DNA of 49,716 bases, taken from assembly GCA_018780435.1 (NCBI GenBank), contig JADMJS010000070.1, positions 1 to 49,716 on the forward strand, written 5' to 3'. Below, piece after piece: positions 1-7,384 of the stretch (position 1 is its first letter; every line of letters begins with the position of its first letter). The notes below the pieces were generated by a model. That model saw only the letters and a program-made list of their open reading frames with translations, was not told the origin of the DNA and searched no databases. This DNA is from Myxococcales bacterium (GTDB lineage: Bacteria > Myxococcota_A > UBA9042 > GCA-2863065). Position numbers and translations under genes: made by a program.

Positions 1-38
1 GGGTGGAATCCCGACGGCACCGCTAATCCTTCGAGCCC

Positions 39-219
39 CTAGGAGGGCGCTGATTTTCGGACCGAGCATGCCGAAGCGATTCCCCACGGGGGCAAGGAAG
101 ATGTCGAGAAACGCCCGGAGCGTACCAGAAGGTACGTGAGGACGTATCGCAGACATCTGACGCCGCACCCGTGGGGAAGCGCGAAGGCATGCGACGGGAG
201 AAAAGCAGCGCCCTCCTAG
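39..219. repeat. Long imperfect palindrome 1, bounded by CTAG
   Basis: The two arms (39-126 and 131-219) are reverse complements with mismatches. The outer 14 bases CTAGGAGGGCGCTG (39-52) are perfectly repeated inverted at 206-219. Further matched blocks include TTCCCCACGGG, AGATGTC and the central GTACC/GGTAC around a 4-base loop at 127-130. The element starts and ends with CTAG, and its right CTAG (216-219) is shared with palindrome 2. No open reading frame in it looks real. It resembles a full-length palindromic MITE-like element or the template of a long structured RNA. I do not recognise a named family. Confidence 0.75.
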
Positions 220-382
220 TACCTCGCCACAGGGATTCTGAATGGTTGGGCCTGGGGGCCGCGGGCGATGGCTGCGTCGCGCCGGCTCGACGTACTATGA
301 GTACGCCTTCGCCGGACGCTTCTTGCCCTCGCCCGCGGCCCCCGATGCCCAACCAATCATCACTCCTGTGGCGAGGTACTAG
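216..382. repeat. Long imperfect palindrome 2, bounded by CTAG
   Basis: The arms 216-296 and 300-382 are reverse complements over about 80 bases. The first 18 bases are identical (CTAG, then TACCTCGCCACAGG). Other matched blocks are TGGTTGGGC, GGGGGCCGCGGGCGA and GTACT/AGTAC around a 3-base centre at 297-299. It abuts palindrome 1 and is unrelated to it in sequence apart from the shared CTAG and similar size. The stretch 383-445 to the next gene holds only a ribosome-binding site (GGGAG, 436-440). With palindrome 1 it fills bases 39-382, which otherwise hold no gene. Bases 1-38 show nothing recognisable. Confidence 0.75.
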
Positions 383-445
383 TGCCGAACTTTCCTGATC
401 GGGCGCTGGACTTGCCGCAACCCATGGCCCACACCGGGAGTCACG

Positions 446-1267
446 ATGAACCACGCAAACCACGCCGCCGCTCGATCACACGCGACCACCGCCGGGGCCG
501 CTCGCGGGATGATGGGACCTGAAAGCAGCTCGTCATCGGCGCGGGAGCTCCGAACCATGGGCTATGAAGCGGGGCGGTCCGCGCTGTCGCCCGCGCCGAC
601 GGGCGACGCCATCGGCGCGCACGCCGTCGACGCCAGCGAGGTCCGAGCCTCGTCCGTGCCGACCCGAGAAGAGTCCGGCGCTCGTGAAGTCATCGAGCTG
701 CGGTCCGCCATTCGGGCCGCGTCGGCGCAGTACGGCATACCGGAGACTTGGATCGGCTGCATCATCATGCACGAGTCCCAGTCCACCGAACGGCAGATCC
801 TCGGCGACATCGGCGAGCGGGCGCAGGCCAACATTCAGGGGTCGTCGGCGTCCATCGGCGTCGGGCAGATGCAGGTCGGGGTGGCCGAGCGCCTCCGAAA
901 CGCAGACCCTCGGCTGCGTGGCGGTTCGACCATCGACGACCTCCTGAACGCCGATCGGGCGGCCCTCTACATCGCCGCGTATCTCGCTGAGATCCTTCGG
1001 AAGATGCGCCTCTGGCTCACCCGAATGGGCGAGGCGCTCGAGCCTGACCTCGAACGGGACATGGTCCTGCTGGGCTACAACATCGGCTTCGAGGCGCTCC
1101 GCGATCGGAACCTGTCGGACGCCTCCTTTGGCGTGACCTACGCCGATCGGGCGCGCACGATTCGCTCTCGCAGCCAGTACATCGCGCACACGTCCGGCCA
1201 CTTGCAGCTCGTCGTGCGGGCCCTTCAGGGGATCGATCCGGTGCGCCACCGGGACGATTGGACGTGA
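446..1267 (+). CDS. Lysozyme-like (SLT-fold) protein, possible peptidoglycan hydrolase
   Basis: This 273-residue protein has a C-terminal half that reads like a soluble lytic transglycosylase/lysozyme fold. A candidate catalytic Glu110 sits in the helix 'IIMHESQ', followed by 'SIGVGQMQV' (136-144) and 'YNIG' (211-214), the usual order of E, GxxQ and YN motifs. It would cleave the glycan strands of peptidoglycan. There is no signal peptide. The N-terminal 75 residues are low-complexity and contain 'MGYEAGRSALSP' (38-49), a style I associate with cargo or tail-associated hydrolases of contractile injection systems. That link is inference only. The ATG start is supported by GGGAG five bases upstream. 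The gene lies just right of the two CTAG palindromes. Lack of a signal sequence means export would need another route. Confidence 0.65.
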   Translation: MNHANHAAARSHATTAGAARGMMGPESSSSSARELRTMGYEAGRSALSPAPTGDAIGAHAVDASEVRASSVPTREESGAREVIELRSAIRAASAQYGIPETWIGCIIMHESQSTERQILGDIGERAQANIQGSSASIGVGQMQVGVAERLRNADPRLRGGSTIDDLLNADRAALYIAAYLAEILRKMRLWLTRMGEALEPDLERDMVLLGYNIGFEALRDRNLSDASFGVTYADRARTIRSRSQYIAHTSGHLQLVVRALQGIDPVRHRDDWT

Positions 1268-1421
1268 ACGTCATGGGTGTGGATTTTTGCACATCAGTCC
1301 TGCACCGCTGACTCTTCCGGAAGTGAGCGCTCGTCAGCATTCTGAGCGTGTCTTTCGCGCGTCGAGAGTCGGAATCGGGTGTGGAATCCGGCACAGACGC
1401 GCCTTCCCAACGGAGCGCGCC

Positions 1422-1718
1422 TTGAGATACGCCATCACCCTTCTCGTCGGAATCACCCTCATCGCATGTGAGTCTGGGCCCCAGCGCGGCCGTGGAGACG
1501 CCAGCGGTACTGTGACGTCGGACGCCGCGTCCCTCGAATCGGACCAGGACATCATCGACGAGCTCCCGCCGGAAGGGCCCCACGGCGGGCCGTGCGTTCG
1601 CGTCGACGAGGGCTGGGGCTGCACCGATCCCGAGCAGGAATGTATCCGCGGCTGGTGTCAGAAGCCGTTCACGTCGGAGGGAATCCGATGCCGAGAAGTG
1701 CCGTCCGGTCAGCCGTGA
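1422..1718 (+). CDS. Small Cys-rich lipoprotein
   Basis: I place the start at TTG 1422, because it follows GGAGCG (1412-1417) and gives a proper lipoprotein signal, 'MRYAITLLVGITLIAC', with Cys16 as the lipidated residue. The reading frame is open further upstream (to 1287), but that extension looks non-coding. The mature part is 83 residues: an acidic linker, then a short domain with four Cys ('GGPCVRV', 'WGCTDP', 'QECIRGWC') that could pair in disulfides. Family unknown. The 3' end overlaps the convergent LysR gene by 50 bases. Bases 1268-1421 before it show nothing recognisable. Confidence 0.55.
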   Translation: MRYAITLLVGITLIACESGPQRGRGDASGTVTSDAASLESDQDIIDELPPEGPHGGPCVRVDEGWGCTDPEQECIRGWCQKPFTSEGIRCREVPSGQP

Positions 1719-2565
1719 AACACGCCACGAGGTAGTCGACCACGATCCGGAGACGCCGCGTGTGCTGAAGGTCGCGATGGACCGTGAGCCAGATGCTTTC
1801 GCGCGGTTCGTCCGGTTGCGGCAAGTGCCGCAGCGTCGGCTCACGATCACCGAGGTAACGCGGCAATACCCCAATCCCAGCGCCTGCCTTCACTGCTTCA
1901 AGGAGCCCGAGCGTCATGTTGCTCGTGAAGGTCGGCTTCGCGCCTTCCGTGATGCGCGCGACCCATGCCGCTTCCACGATGTCGGCGCCACCCGTCGCGG
2001 TCAAGATCGCGTGATCTCTCAGGTTCTCTCTGCAGGGGACGGGGTTCCGGTCGAGGTAATCATGGGACGCGTAGAGCCCGTGCGCCAGCTCCGCGACCCG
2101 CCGCACGACGAGGCTGTCGTGATCGGTACGGAAGAAGCGAACGGCGAGGTCGGCTTCCTGACGAGCGAGGTCGAGGATACTCCCGCCCGTGTCGAGCTCG
2201 ATCGTGAGCCCCGGATGTTGTCGCCCGAGCGCTGCGAGCCGCGGAGCGAGATAGGAGATGCCGAAGCTCTCGCCCGAGGTGACTCGGATGACGCCTTCGA
2301 GGCGGTCGTTTTGAGCACGCGCACCGCGCTCGAACGCGAGGACGGCCGCTTCGACGTCTCGAAGGCTGGGGAGGAGGCGCTCCGCTTCCGCGGTCGGGAC
2401 GAGGCCGCGATGGGTGCGGGTGAAGAGGCTGACGCCGAGGTGCGCCTCGATGGCCTCGACCCGCCGACCGACGGTCGTGTGGTCGACATTCAGCGCCTTC
2501 GCGGCCTTCGAAAGCGAGCCCGCCTTCACGAGAGCGAGCACGTAGCGAAGGTCGTCCCAGCTCAT
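1669..2565 (-). CDS. LysR-family transcriptional regulator
   Basis: This is a 298-residue, full-length LysR regulator. Residues 1-60 are the winged helix-turn-helix ('LRYVLALVKAGSLSKAAKALNVDHTTVGRRVEAIE' region, positions 6-41). Residues 90-290 are the two-lobed effector-binding domain. The variant 'VDHTTVGRRV' is typical of the subgroup that often acts on neighbouring genes. The ATG start overlaps the TGA stop of the upstream lipoprotein gene by one base (TGATG), so the two are translationally coupled and share a promoter. A T-N11-A dyad upstream of that lipoprotein gene (4774-4786) is the natural candidate binding site. The effector is unknown. Confidence 0.92.
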   Translation of the reverse strand: MSWDDLRYVLALVKAGSLSKAAKALNVDHTTVGRRVEAIEAHLGVSLFTRTHRGLVPTAEAERLLPSLRDVEAAVLAFERGARAQNDRLEGVIRVTSGESFGISYLAPRLAALGRQHPGLTIELDTGGSILDLARQEADLAVRFFRTDHDSLVVRRVAELAHGLYASHDYLDRNPVPCRENLRDHAILTATGGADIVEAAWVARITEGAKPTFTSNMTLGLLEAVKAGAGIGVLPRYLGDREPTLRHLPQPDEPRESIWLTVHRDLQHTRRLRIVVDYLVACFTADRTALLGIGFPPT

Positions 2566-4709
2566 CAGAACGGCGTCAGGTCCTGCTGGGTGCCTGGGCT
2601 GGCGGGCACGCCTTCGTGGTGCACGAAGTCCGTCTCGGCGTCGCCATCGACGAGGCGCGTCAGCGACACGTCGTCGTCGGCCTCGGCGCCGAAGACGACG
2701 CGGTCGATGACGCGTCCGTCCGCAGAACGAACGATGGCGCTGTCACCGAGGTTGGCGAACGAGAGGCCGTCATCGGCCTTGAACACGAGCGCCCCGATGT
2801 CCTCGCGGGACACGGGCTCGCCGCCGCCATAGACCACCGCGACGCCGCCGCGGGGAAGGATGACGCCTTGGGGGAACGTGAAGCGGACCTTGCTGCCGTC
2901 CGCGATGGTCCAGCCGCCCAGTTTCAGGGACTTTCGCGACACGTTCACGAGCTCGATGAACTCGTCCTGGTCGGAGTCGGTGGTGCCGTCGCCGTTGTGA
3001 TCGCCAGAAGCGCCGGTCGGCGGATCGGCCATGATCTCATTGACGATCAGCTCGCGAGTCGGCTCGTCTTCCGTCGTGCACGAGAAGTTGCGGGGGATAC
3101 ACGCCCGGCCCGTGATCGACTGCCCGCGGGCGATAGCCGCGCAGACGTAGCCGCCCGGGCAGCCGTCGTCACCCGTGCACTCGGCCGTGCAGACGCGTCC
3201 GTCCGTGCCGAGCCGCACGCAGAAGTTGCCTTCGGCCCCACAGTCCGAGTCCGTGGCGCACGTGCCGCAGAACTTGGACGGGTCGGCGTAGGGGTGGAGG
3301 TGCGGGTTGTCGTCGATACCGTGGACGCCGTACATCGCTGCGTCCCACGCGTTCCAGTCGAGGTCCTTCAGTAGCTCGCCGAAGGTCCACGGCGCGTGAC
3401 GGCCGTCGTCCCAGGTGCCGACGACGGCGCCGAGGAAGTCCTTGACCGGGTCGGCGTCGCTGGCCGTCGAGTAGGTCGTGGTGGTGATGATGTCGATGTT
3501 CTTGCGGCTCGCTTTGGCCGGGTTGTCGAAGAAGGCCTGCCCGATCGCGTAGGTCTCGCACCCTTCGGCCATAACGAGCTGATAGCTCTCCGGCAGGTCC
3601 ATCGTCGTGAGCTCGTTGTCTTCGAGCTCGCCTTCTTCGGTTTTCTTCCAATTGCCGAGCGAGAAGCCCCAGAAGGGCCCCGAGTGGCCGCTGTAGATGA
3701 TGACCTCACGCGTCTCGAAGCTCTTCACCATGTCGCGGCGGAGCTGGCGCGCGCCCGCGTCGGTGTCGGGATCGGTGTCGGTGCCAGGCTTGCCGAAGAA
3801 GACCGAGATCTCGACCTGCACCGGCTTGCCGCCCGCCTGAATCGTGCGCGTGAAGGGCCCGCTCTTACGCCCCAGGGTGTCCCAGCTCGCTTCGGGGGCG
3901 CGGTAGCCCTGCTCGACGAGCCACTTGAAGAGCAGCTTCGACTCCGAGAGGTGCGATGCGCTGTGGTAGTCCCAGCCGAAGTGAACGGCGATGGTGACTT
4001 TGCCGTCTTCGAAGAGGCGGTTGGTGTCGAGCCAAGCGTCCGACGAGCGCGGCTGCGCCGTGATCGTGAGCGGCACCGTCTCGAGCTGATCGGGCGTGAC
4101 GTTGTTGGGCGTAAAGTCGGCCCACGGCTTCGAGCGGAACCACTCGGTGGCTGCCTTCAGGTTCTGCATCTCCTCGGTCGAGACCTTGCCGACGATCAAG
4201 TCGAAGGTCATCTCGCCGCCAGGACCGTAGTTCACCGGGAGCTTGTCGAGGAGGTCGAGCGACCCCGCGAGCTCCTGGCGGAAGGTGAACTCCCACACGA
4301 GCGGGTCCGCCGTCGGGCGAATGTCGAGTTCTTCGAAGCTGCCGTTCTTGGTGAGCGCGCTGAAGCCGCCGTACTTGGCGTTCTTGTCCTTAGGGTCCTT
4401 CGGCGAGACGTACGCGTTCAGGAACCACGCGACCACGACCTGCCGGAAGGGGATGAGCCGCTTCACTTGGGCGAGCTGCTCGTCCGGAGAGAGCCGGCCG
4501 TCTTCTTCTTCGAGCGTGACCGTCGTGCGGCCTTCGACCAGGTATTCGCGGGCCGACTGCGACAGGAAGTTGTCTTCCTTTCCGAGCGGGACGACTTCCG
4601 GTTCCGCTTCAGTTCCGGTGCCGATGACGGCGGGCTCCGCGGCGCAGCCGCCGACGAGGGCGGCGAAGGCGAGAATGTGGACCAGATGGCGTCGGCGAAC
4701 GGGGATCAT
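2565..4709 (-). CDS. Large lipoprotein with peptidase-like core and lamin-tail domain
   Basis: The start chosen is ATG 4709, preceded by GAGG in a good Shine-Dalgarno position. It gives a 714-residue protein with a lipoprotein signal ('FAALVGGC', Cys22). The frame is open up to 4880, but the added residues look non-coding. The middle holds 'IIYSGHSG' (His near 342) and 'VMAEGCET' (Cys near 385), the His and Cys motifs expected of a clan CD (caspase/gingipain-like) fold. This assignment is from motifs alone. After it come a Cys-rich stretch ('CATDSDCGAEGNFC') and a C-terminal lamin-tail domain ('LIVNEIMADPP', 'DEFIELVNVS', 'GGWTIADG'). Downstream it is coupled to the LysR gene. The mature N-terminus has 'GKEDNFLS', comparable with 'GKADG' in the divergent peptidase. 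Confidence 0.7.
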   Translation of the reverse strand: MIPVRRRHLVHILAFAALVGGCAAEPAVIGTGTEAEPEVVPLGKEDNFLSQSAREYLVEGRTTVTLEEEDGRLSPDEQLAQVKRLIPFRQVVVAWFLNAYVSPKDPKDKNAKYGGFSALTKNGSFEELDIRPTADPLVWEFTFRQELAGSLDLLDKLPVNYGPGGEMTFDLIVGKVSTEEMQNLKAATEWFRSKPWADFTPNNVTPDQLETVPLTITAQPRSSDAWLDTNRLFEDGKVTIAVHFGWDYHSASHLSESKLLFKWLVEQGYRAPEASWDTLGRKSGPFTRTIQAGGKPVQVEISVFFGKPGTDTDPDTDAGARQLRRDMVKSFETREVIIYSGHSGPFWGFSLGNWKKTEEGELEDNELTTMDLPESYQLVMAEGCETYAIGQAFFDNPAKASRKNIDIITTTTYSTASDADPVKDFLGAVVGTWDDGRHAPWTFGELLKDLDWNAWDAAMYGVHGIDDNPHLHPYADPSKFCGTCATDSDCGAEGNFCVRLGTDGRVCTAECTGDDGCPGGYVCAAIARGQSITGRACIPRNFSCTTEDEPTRELIVNEIMADPPTGASGDHNGDGTTDSDQDEFIELVNVSRKSLKLGGWTIADGSKVRFTFPQGVILPRGGVAVVYGGGEPVSREDIGALVFKADDGLSFANLGDSAIVRSADGRVIDRVVFGAEADDDVSLTRLVDGDAETDFVHHEGVPASPGTQQDLTPF

Positions 4710-4770
4710 GCGGCACCTCGGTTTGGGGCCGGGAAGGTACGGGCAGGCCCGTGGAACGGCAAGCCGAAAG

Positions 4771-4795
4771 CGCTCAAATCGTTTGACTTTGAGCG
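4771..4795. promoter_or_regulatory. Inverted repeat with a LysR-type T-N11-A dyad
   Basis: CGCTCAAA (4771-4778) and TTTGAGCG (4788-4795) are perfect inverted repeats. Nested inside is TCAAA-TCG-TTTGA (4774-4786), a perfect dyad with the T-N11-A form of LysR binding sites. It lies in the 110-base gap between the divergent lipoprotein/LysR pair and the M1-type peptidase gene, so one bound regulator could control both directions. Binding by the neighbouring LysR is inferred, not shown. Confidence 0.55.
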
Positions 4796-4819
4796 TTTCC
4801 ACAGCCAGCTTCCGGCCCT

Positions 4820-6196
4820 GTGAAGCGTACCGCATATTGCGCCTCTTTGGCGGTCTCCACCTCTCTCGCGCTCCTGGCATGCGCTGGCGATCCGGACGTC
4901 GTCGGCACCGCCGAGGCTGTCCGGGGCGGCGGCGGGAAGGCCGATGGCACGGAGATTCCTGCCGACTGGAACCGGCTCATCGCGCACACGCGCCTTGAGA
5001 TCGACTTCGGCGCCATGGCGGGGCTCGCCACGGTCGTCTTCGAGCCGTCAGACTCGGGTCTTGCGTCGTTCGAGGCCGGCGGGCTCGAGGTCCTCGAGGT
5101 CTATTCCGACGTCGGCGCGCTCCCCTTCGAGCGGCGTGAGGGCAACCTCCACGTCGAGACCGGACCCAGCGACGCGCCGATCCACATTCGCTACCGCTTC
5201 GAGGTCCAGACCTCGTCCACTGGCCTCGGCCCCGCCGGTTCGACCGTCATCTGGCCGACTTACTGCGGTAACCTTTTCCCGTGTCACTCCGATCCCGCGG
5301 ACGGGCTCACCTTCGAGCTCGCCGTGACGGGCCTCCCCGAAGACGCGGTCGCGCTCTACCCAGAGGCGATCACCACCACGACGCCGGCATACACACTCGC
5401 GTTCGCCATCGGCGAGTACACCTGCCAAGTGCTCGGCACGACCACCGCCGCGACCGAAGTGAGCGTCTGTTGGCTGCCCCGCGGTAAGACGCGAGCGCTC
5501 ACGGGCACGAAGCACCTCACGCCGGTCTTCGACTGGTTTGAGACCCACCTCGGCCCCTACGCCTTCGGGGATCGAGTCGCGTCGGTCGCCGCCGATTGGG
5601 GCGACGCGGCTGCGGGCGGGATGGAGCACCACCCGTATTGGCACGTCGCCACGAGCGAGATGGACCTGCCGATCACGCACGCCCACGAGGCCGCCCACGG
5701 CTGGTTTGGCGCCGGCGTGCGTATTGGTTGCTGGGAGGACCTGGTCCTCTCCGAAGGCACCGTCAGCTATTTGGCCGCCCGTGCCCTCGGCGCCGTCAAG
5801 GGCCCGGACGTCGAAGCCGCCCAATGGGAGGAGTACGCCGAAGAGCTCCGCGTCGCGCTCGAAGACACGGACGACATTGTCTGGCCCGACTCCTGTGGCG
5901 AGGTGGACCTCCTCGAAGACGGACTCTGGTCCAACGTGCTCTACATGAAGGGCGCGTTCTTCTATCGTGATGTCGCAGCGGCCATCGGCGCCGACGTCCT
6001 CGACACGGTCTTCGCGAGCTTCTACCTGCAGTACGTCGGTGAGGCCGCTCGTATGCAAGACATGCTCGACCACATCGCGTCCGAGACCGGCTTCGACCCG
6101 ACCGAGCTCGCGACCCGCTGGCTGCGCAGCACGGGCAACCCGCTTGACGTCCCAACGGACCCATCGGCGGAACCGCAGAGCGATGAACCGCGCTGA
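4820..6196 (+). CDS. M1-type zinc metallopeptidase lipoprotein
   Basis: This 458-residue protein starts with GTG. Its signal ends in 'LALLAC' (Cys21 lipidated), and the mature linker has 'GGGGKADG'. The catalytic core shows HEAAH (289-293), with the third zinc ligand Glu312 exactly 18 residues later in 'LSEGTVSYLAAR'. The upstream 'GGMEHHPYW' (266-274) corresponds to the substrate-recognition GxMEN loop of M1 aminopeptidases, with His in place of Asn. Residues 45-230 are a beta-rich N-terminal domain. It probably trims peptides at the outer membrane. The start lacks a strong ribosome-binding site. The next gene overlaps its end, so they are likely one transcript, possibly governed by the dyad at 4771-4795. 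Confidence 0.85.
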   Translation: MKRTAYCASLAVSTSLALLACAGDPDVVGTAEAVRGGGGKADGTEIPADWNRLIAHTRLEIDFGAMAGLATVVFEPSDSGLASFEAGGLEVLEVYSDVGALPFERREGNLHVETGPSDAPIHIRYRFEVQTSSTGLGPAGSTVIWPTYCGNLFPCHSDPADGLTFELAVTGLPEDAVALYPEAITTTTPAYTLAFAIGEYTCQVLGTTTAATEVSVCWLPRGKTRALTGTKHLTPVFDWFETHLGPYAFGDRVASVAADWGDAAAGGMEHHPYWHVATSEMDLPITHAHEAAHGWFGAGVRIGCWEDLVLSEGTVSYLAARALGAVKGPDVEAAQWEEYAEELRVALEDTDDIVWPDSCGEVDLLEDGLWSNVLYMKGAFFYRDVAAAIGADVLDTVFASFYLQYVGEAARMQDMLDHIASETGFDPTELATRWLRSTGNPLDVPTDPSAEPQSDEPR

Positions 6197-6770
6197 ACAG
6201 ATGACGTTCCCGTGGGCGCTCCTTCTGGGGCTGCTCGCCGCGGGATGTGGCCCGTCGAGTGAAGAGATCGGGGCGTCGGTCCTCACGGCGGCGCCGGTCG
6301 TCCTCATCGCCTCTTCGGCCCTCCTCTGGACGATTTGGCGCCCGCTCGAGGGTGCGGGTGCCCAGTATCCCTGGCTCATTCTCTGGCGGGCATCACTCAT
6401 CTCGCTCGTGGGCCCAGCCGTTGGCGTGCCGGTCCTCGTCCGCACGGGTGACGCCGAGACCCCCGTTCTGGCGCTCGTGACTTACGGGACCGCCATCCTC
6501 GCGATCACCATCATCGTCTGGCACGTGCTTCGACTGGCCAAAGTGCCGCGACCCGTCGAACGCGCCCTCCTCGGCGTCTATCTCGTTCTGACGCTGCCTG
6601 CCTTCCTCTTCCTGCTCGACGACGCAGCGACCGAACACATCTACTTCGGCGTGCTCGCCGTGTGGATCTATGCCGGCTGGTTGGGCTCCGTCCCGGCCCT
6701 CTTCATGATCCTCACCTGGATCGGTACTGCCATTCGCAACGCGAAGCGTCGCCGGCCCTCTTCGGCGTGA
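6183..6770 (+). CDS. Polytopic membrane lipoprotein, function unknown
   Basis: The protein has about 195 residues and no family I recognise. After the start come a signal and lipobox ('LLGLLAAGC'), then roughly five hydrophobic segments ('APVVLIASSALLWTIW', 'SLVGPAVGVPVLV', 'AILAITIIVWHVL', 'VYLVLTLPAFLFLL', 'AVWIYAGWLG'). It ends in a basic tail ('RNAKRRRPSSA'). I use ATG 6183, which overlaps the peptidase gene by 14 bases. ATG 6201 is an equally possible start. Its stop overlaps the mobA start (GTGA), so translation of the three genes is chained. Confidence 0.7.
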   Translation: MNRAEQMTFPWALLLGLLAAGCGPSSEEIGASVLTAAPVVLIASSALLWTIWRPLEGAGAQYPWLILWRASLISLVGPAVGVPVLVRTGDAETPVLALVTYGTAILAITIIVWHVLRLAKVPRPVERALLGVYLVLTLPAFLFLLDDAATEHIYFGVLAVWIYAGWLGSVPALFMILTWIGTAIRNAKRRRPSSA

Positions 6771-7342
6771 TCGAGCCGAGTGCCATCCGTCCCGTCGTGC
6801 TCATCGGTGGCCTCAGCCGTCGTTTCGGACGTGACAAGCTCCGGGAGCCCCTCGCGAGCGGCGGCCTCCTCGTGGATCGGCCGATCGCCGCTCTCCGCGC
6901 CGTGTTCGGCCGTCGAGTCGTCGGCGTCGGACCGGCGCATGCCGAGGTCATCGGACGTGTCGATCAGGTTCTGCCGGACGCGTGGGAAGGGGCGGGCCCG
7001 GCGGGCGGCCTGCTCACCGTGCTCGACGCCTTCGACGCGCCCGTGTTCCTGCTCTCGGGCGATCTCCCTTGGATTACCAGTGCTTCCATCTCGGCCGTCG
7101 TCGAGGCTGCGGCGGCTTCGCCCCACGCTGACGCCGTCCTTGCGGCGAGCGTCGGCACGGACGGTCACCGCCAGCCCGAGCCCTGCATCGGGATCTACCG
7201 CCCTTGCCTACGGTCCCGACTGCGCGCCCGACTCGACGTGGGCAACCGTCGCCTCTGGGACCTGCCGGAGCACCCCGAGTACGTCTTCCTCCCGGCCGCC
7301 GAGCTGGCTGGCGCGAACACCCCCGCAGACCTCCACGGCTAG
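6767..7342 (+). CDS. mobA: Molybdenum cofactor guanylyltransferase MobA
   Basis: MobA transfers GMP from GTP to Mo-molybdopterin to make MGD, the cofactor form used by enzymes such as formate dehydrogenase. The 191-residue protein begins with 'RPVVLIGGLSRRFGRDKL' (8-25), the GGxSxRxGxDK nucleotide-binding motif. 'LSGDLPW' (96-102) carries the conserved metal-binding Asp99. GTG 6767 is chosen because it overlaps the preceding TGA as GTGA and because family similarity begins there. It is co-transcribed with the peptidase and membrane lipoprotein rather than with Mo enzymes. The likely client in the window is the Fds complex more than 22 kb away. Confidence 0.88.
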   Translation: MIEPSAIRPVVLIGGLSRRFGRDKLREPLASGGLLVDRPIAALRAVFGRRVVGVGPAHAEVIGRVDQVLPDAWEGAGPAGGLLTVLDAFDAPVFLLSGDLPWITSASISAVVEAAAASPHADAVLAASVGTDGHRQPEPCIGIYRPCLRSRLRARLDVGNRRLWDLPEHPEYVFLPAAELAGANTPADLHG

Positions 7343-7384
7343 AGTGCGCTTGCAGCGGGCCGCCGCCTGACGCACCGTGGCGGC

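Noticed and set aside
171..398. Small plus-strand gene inside the palindromes
   Set aside because: The frame simply follows the inverted-repeat arms, has no ribosome-binding site, and its residues mirror the palindrome symmetry.
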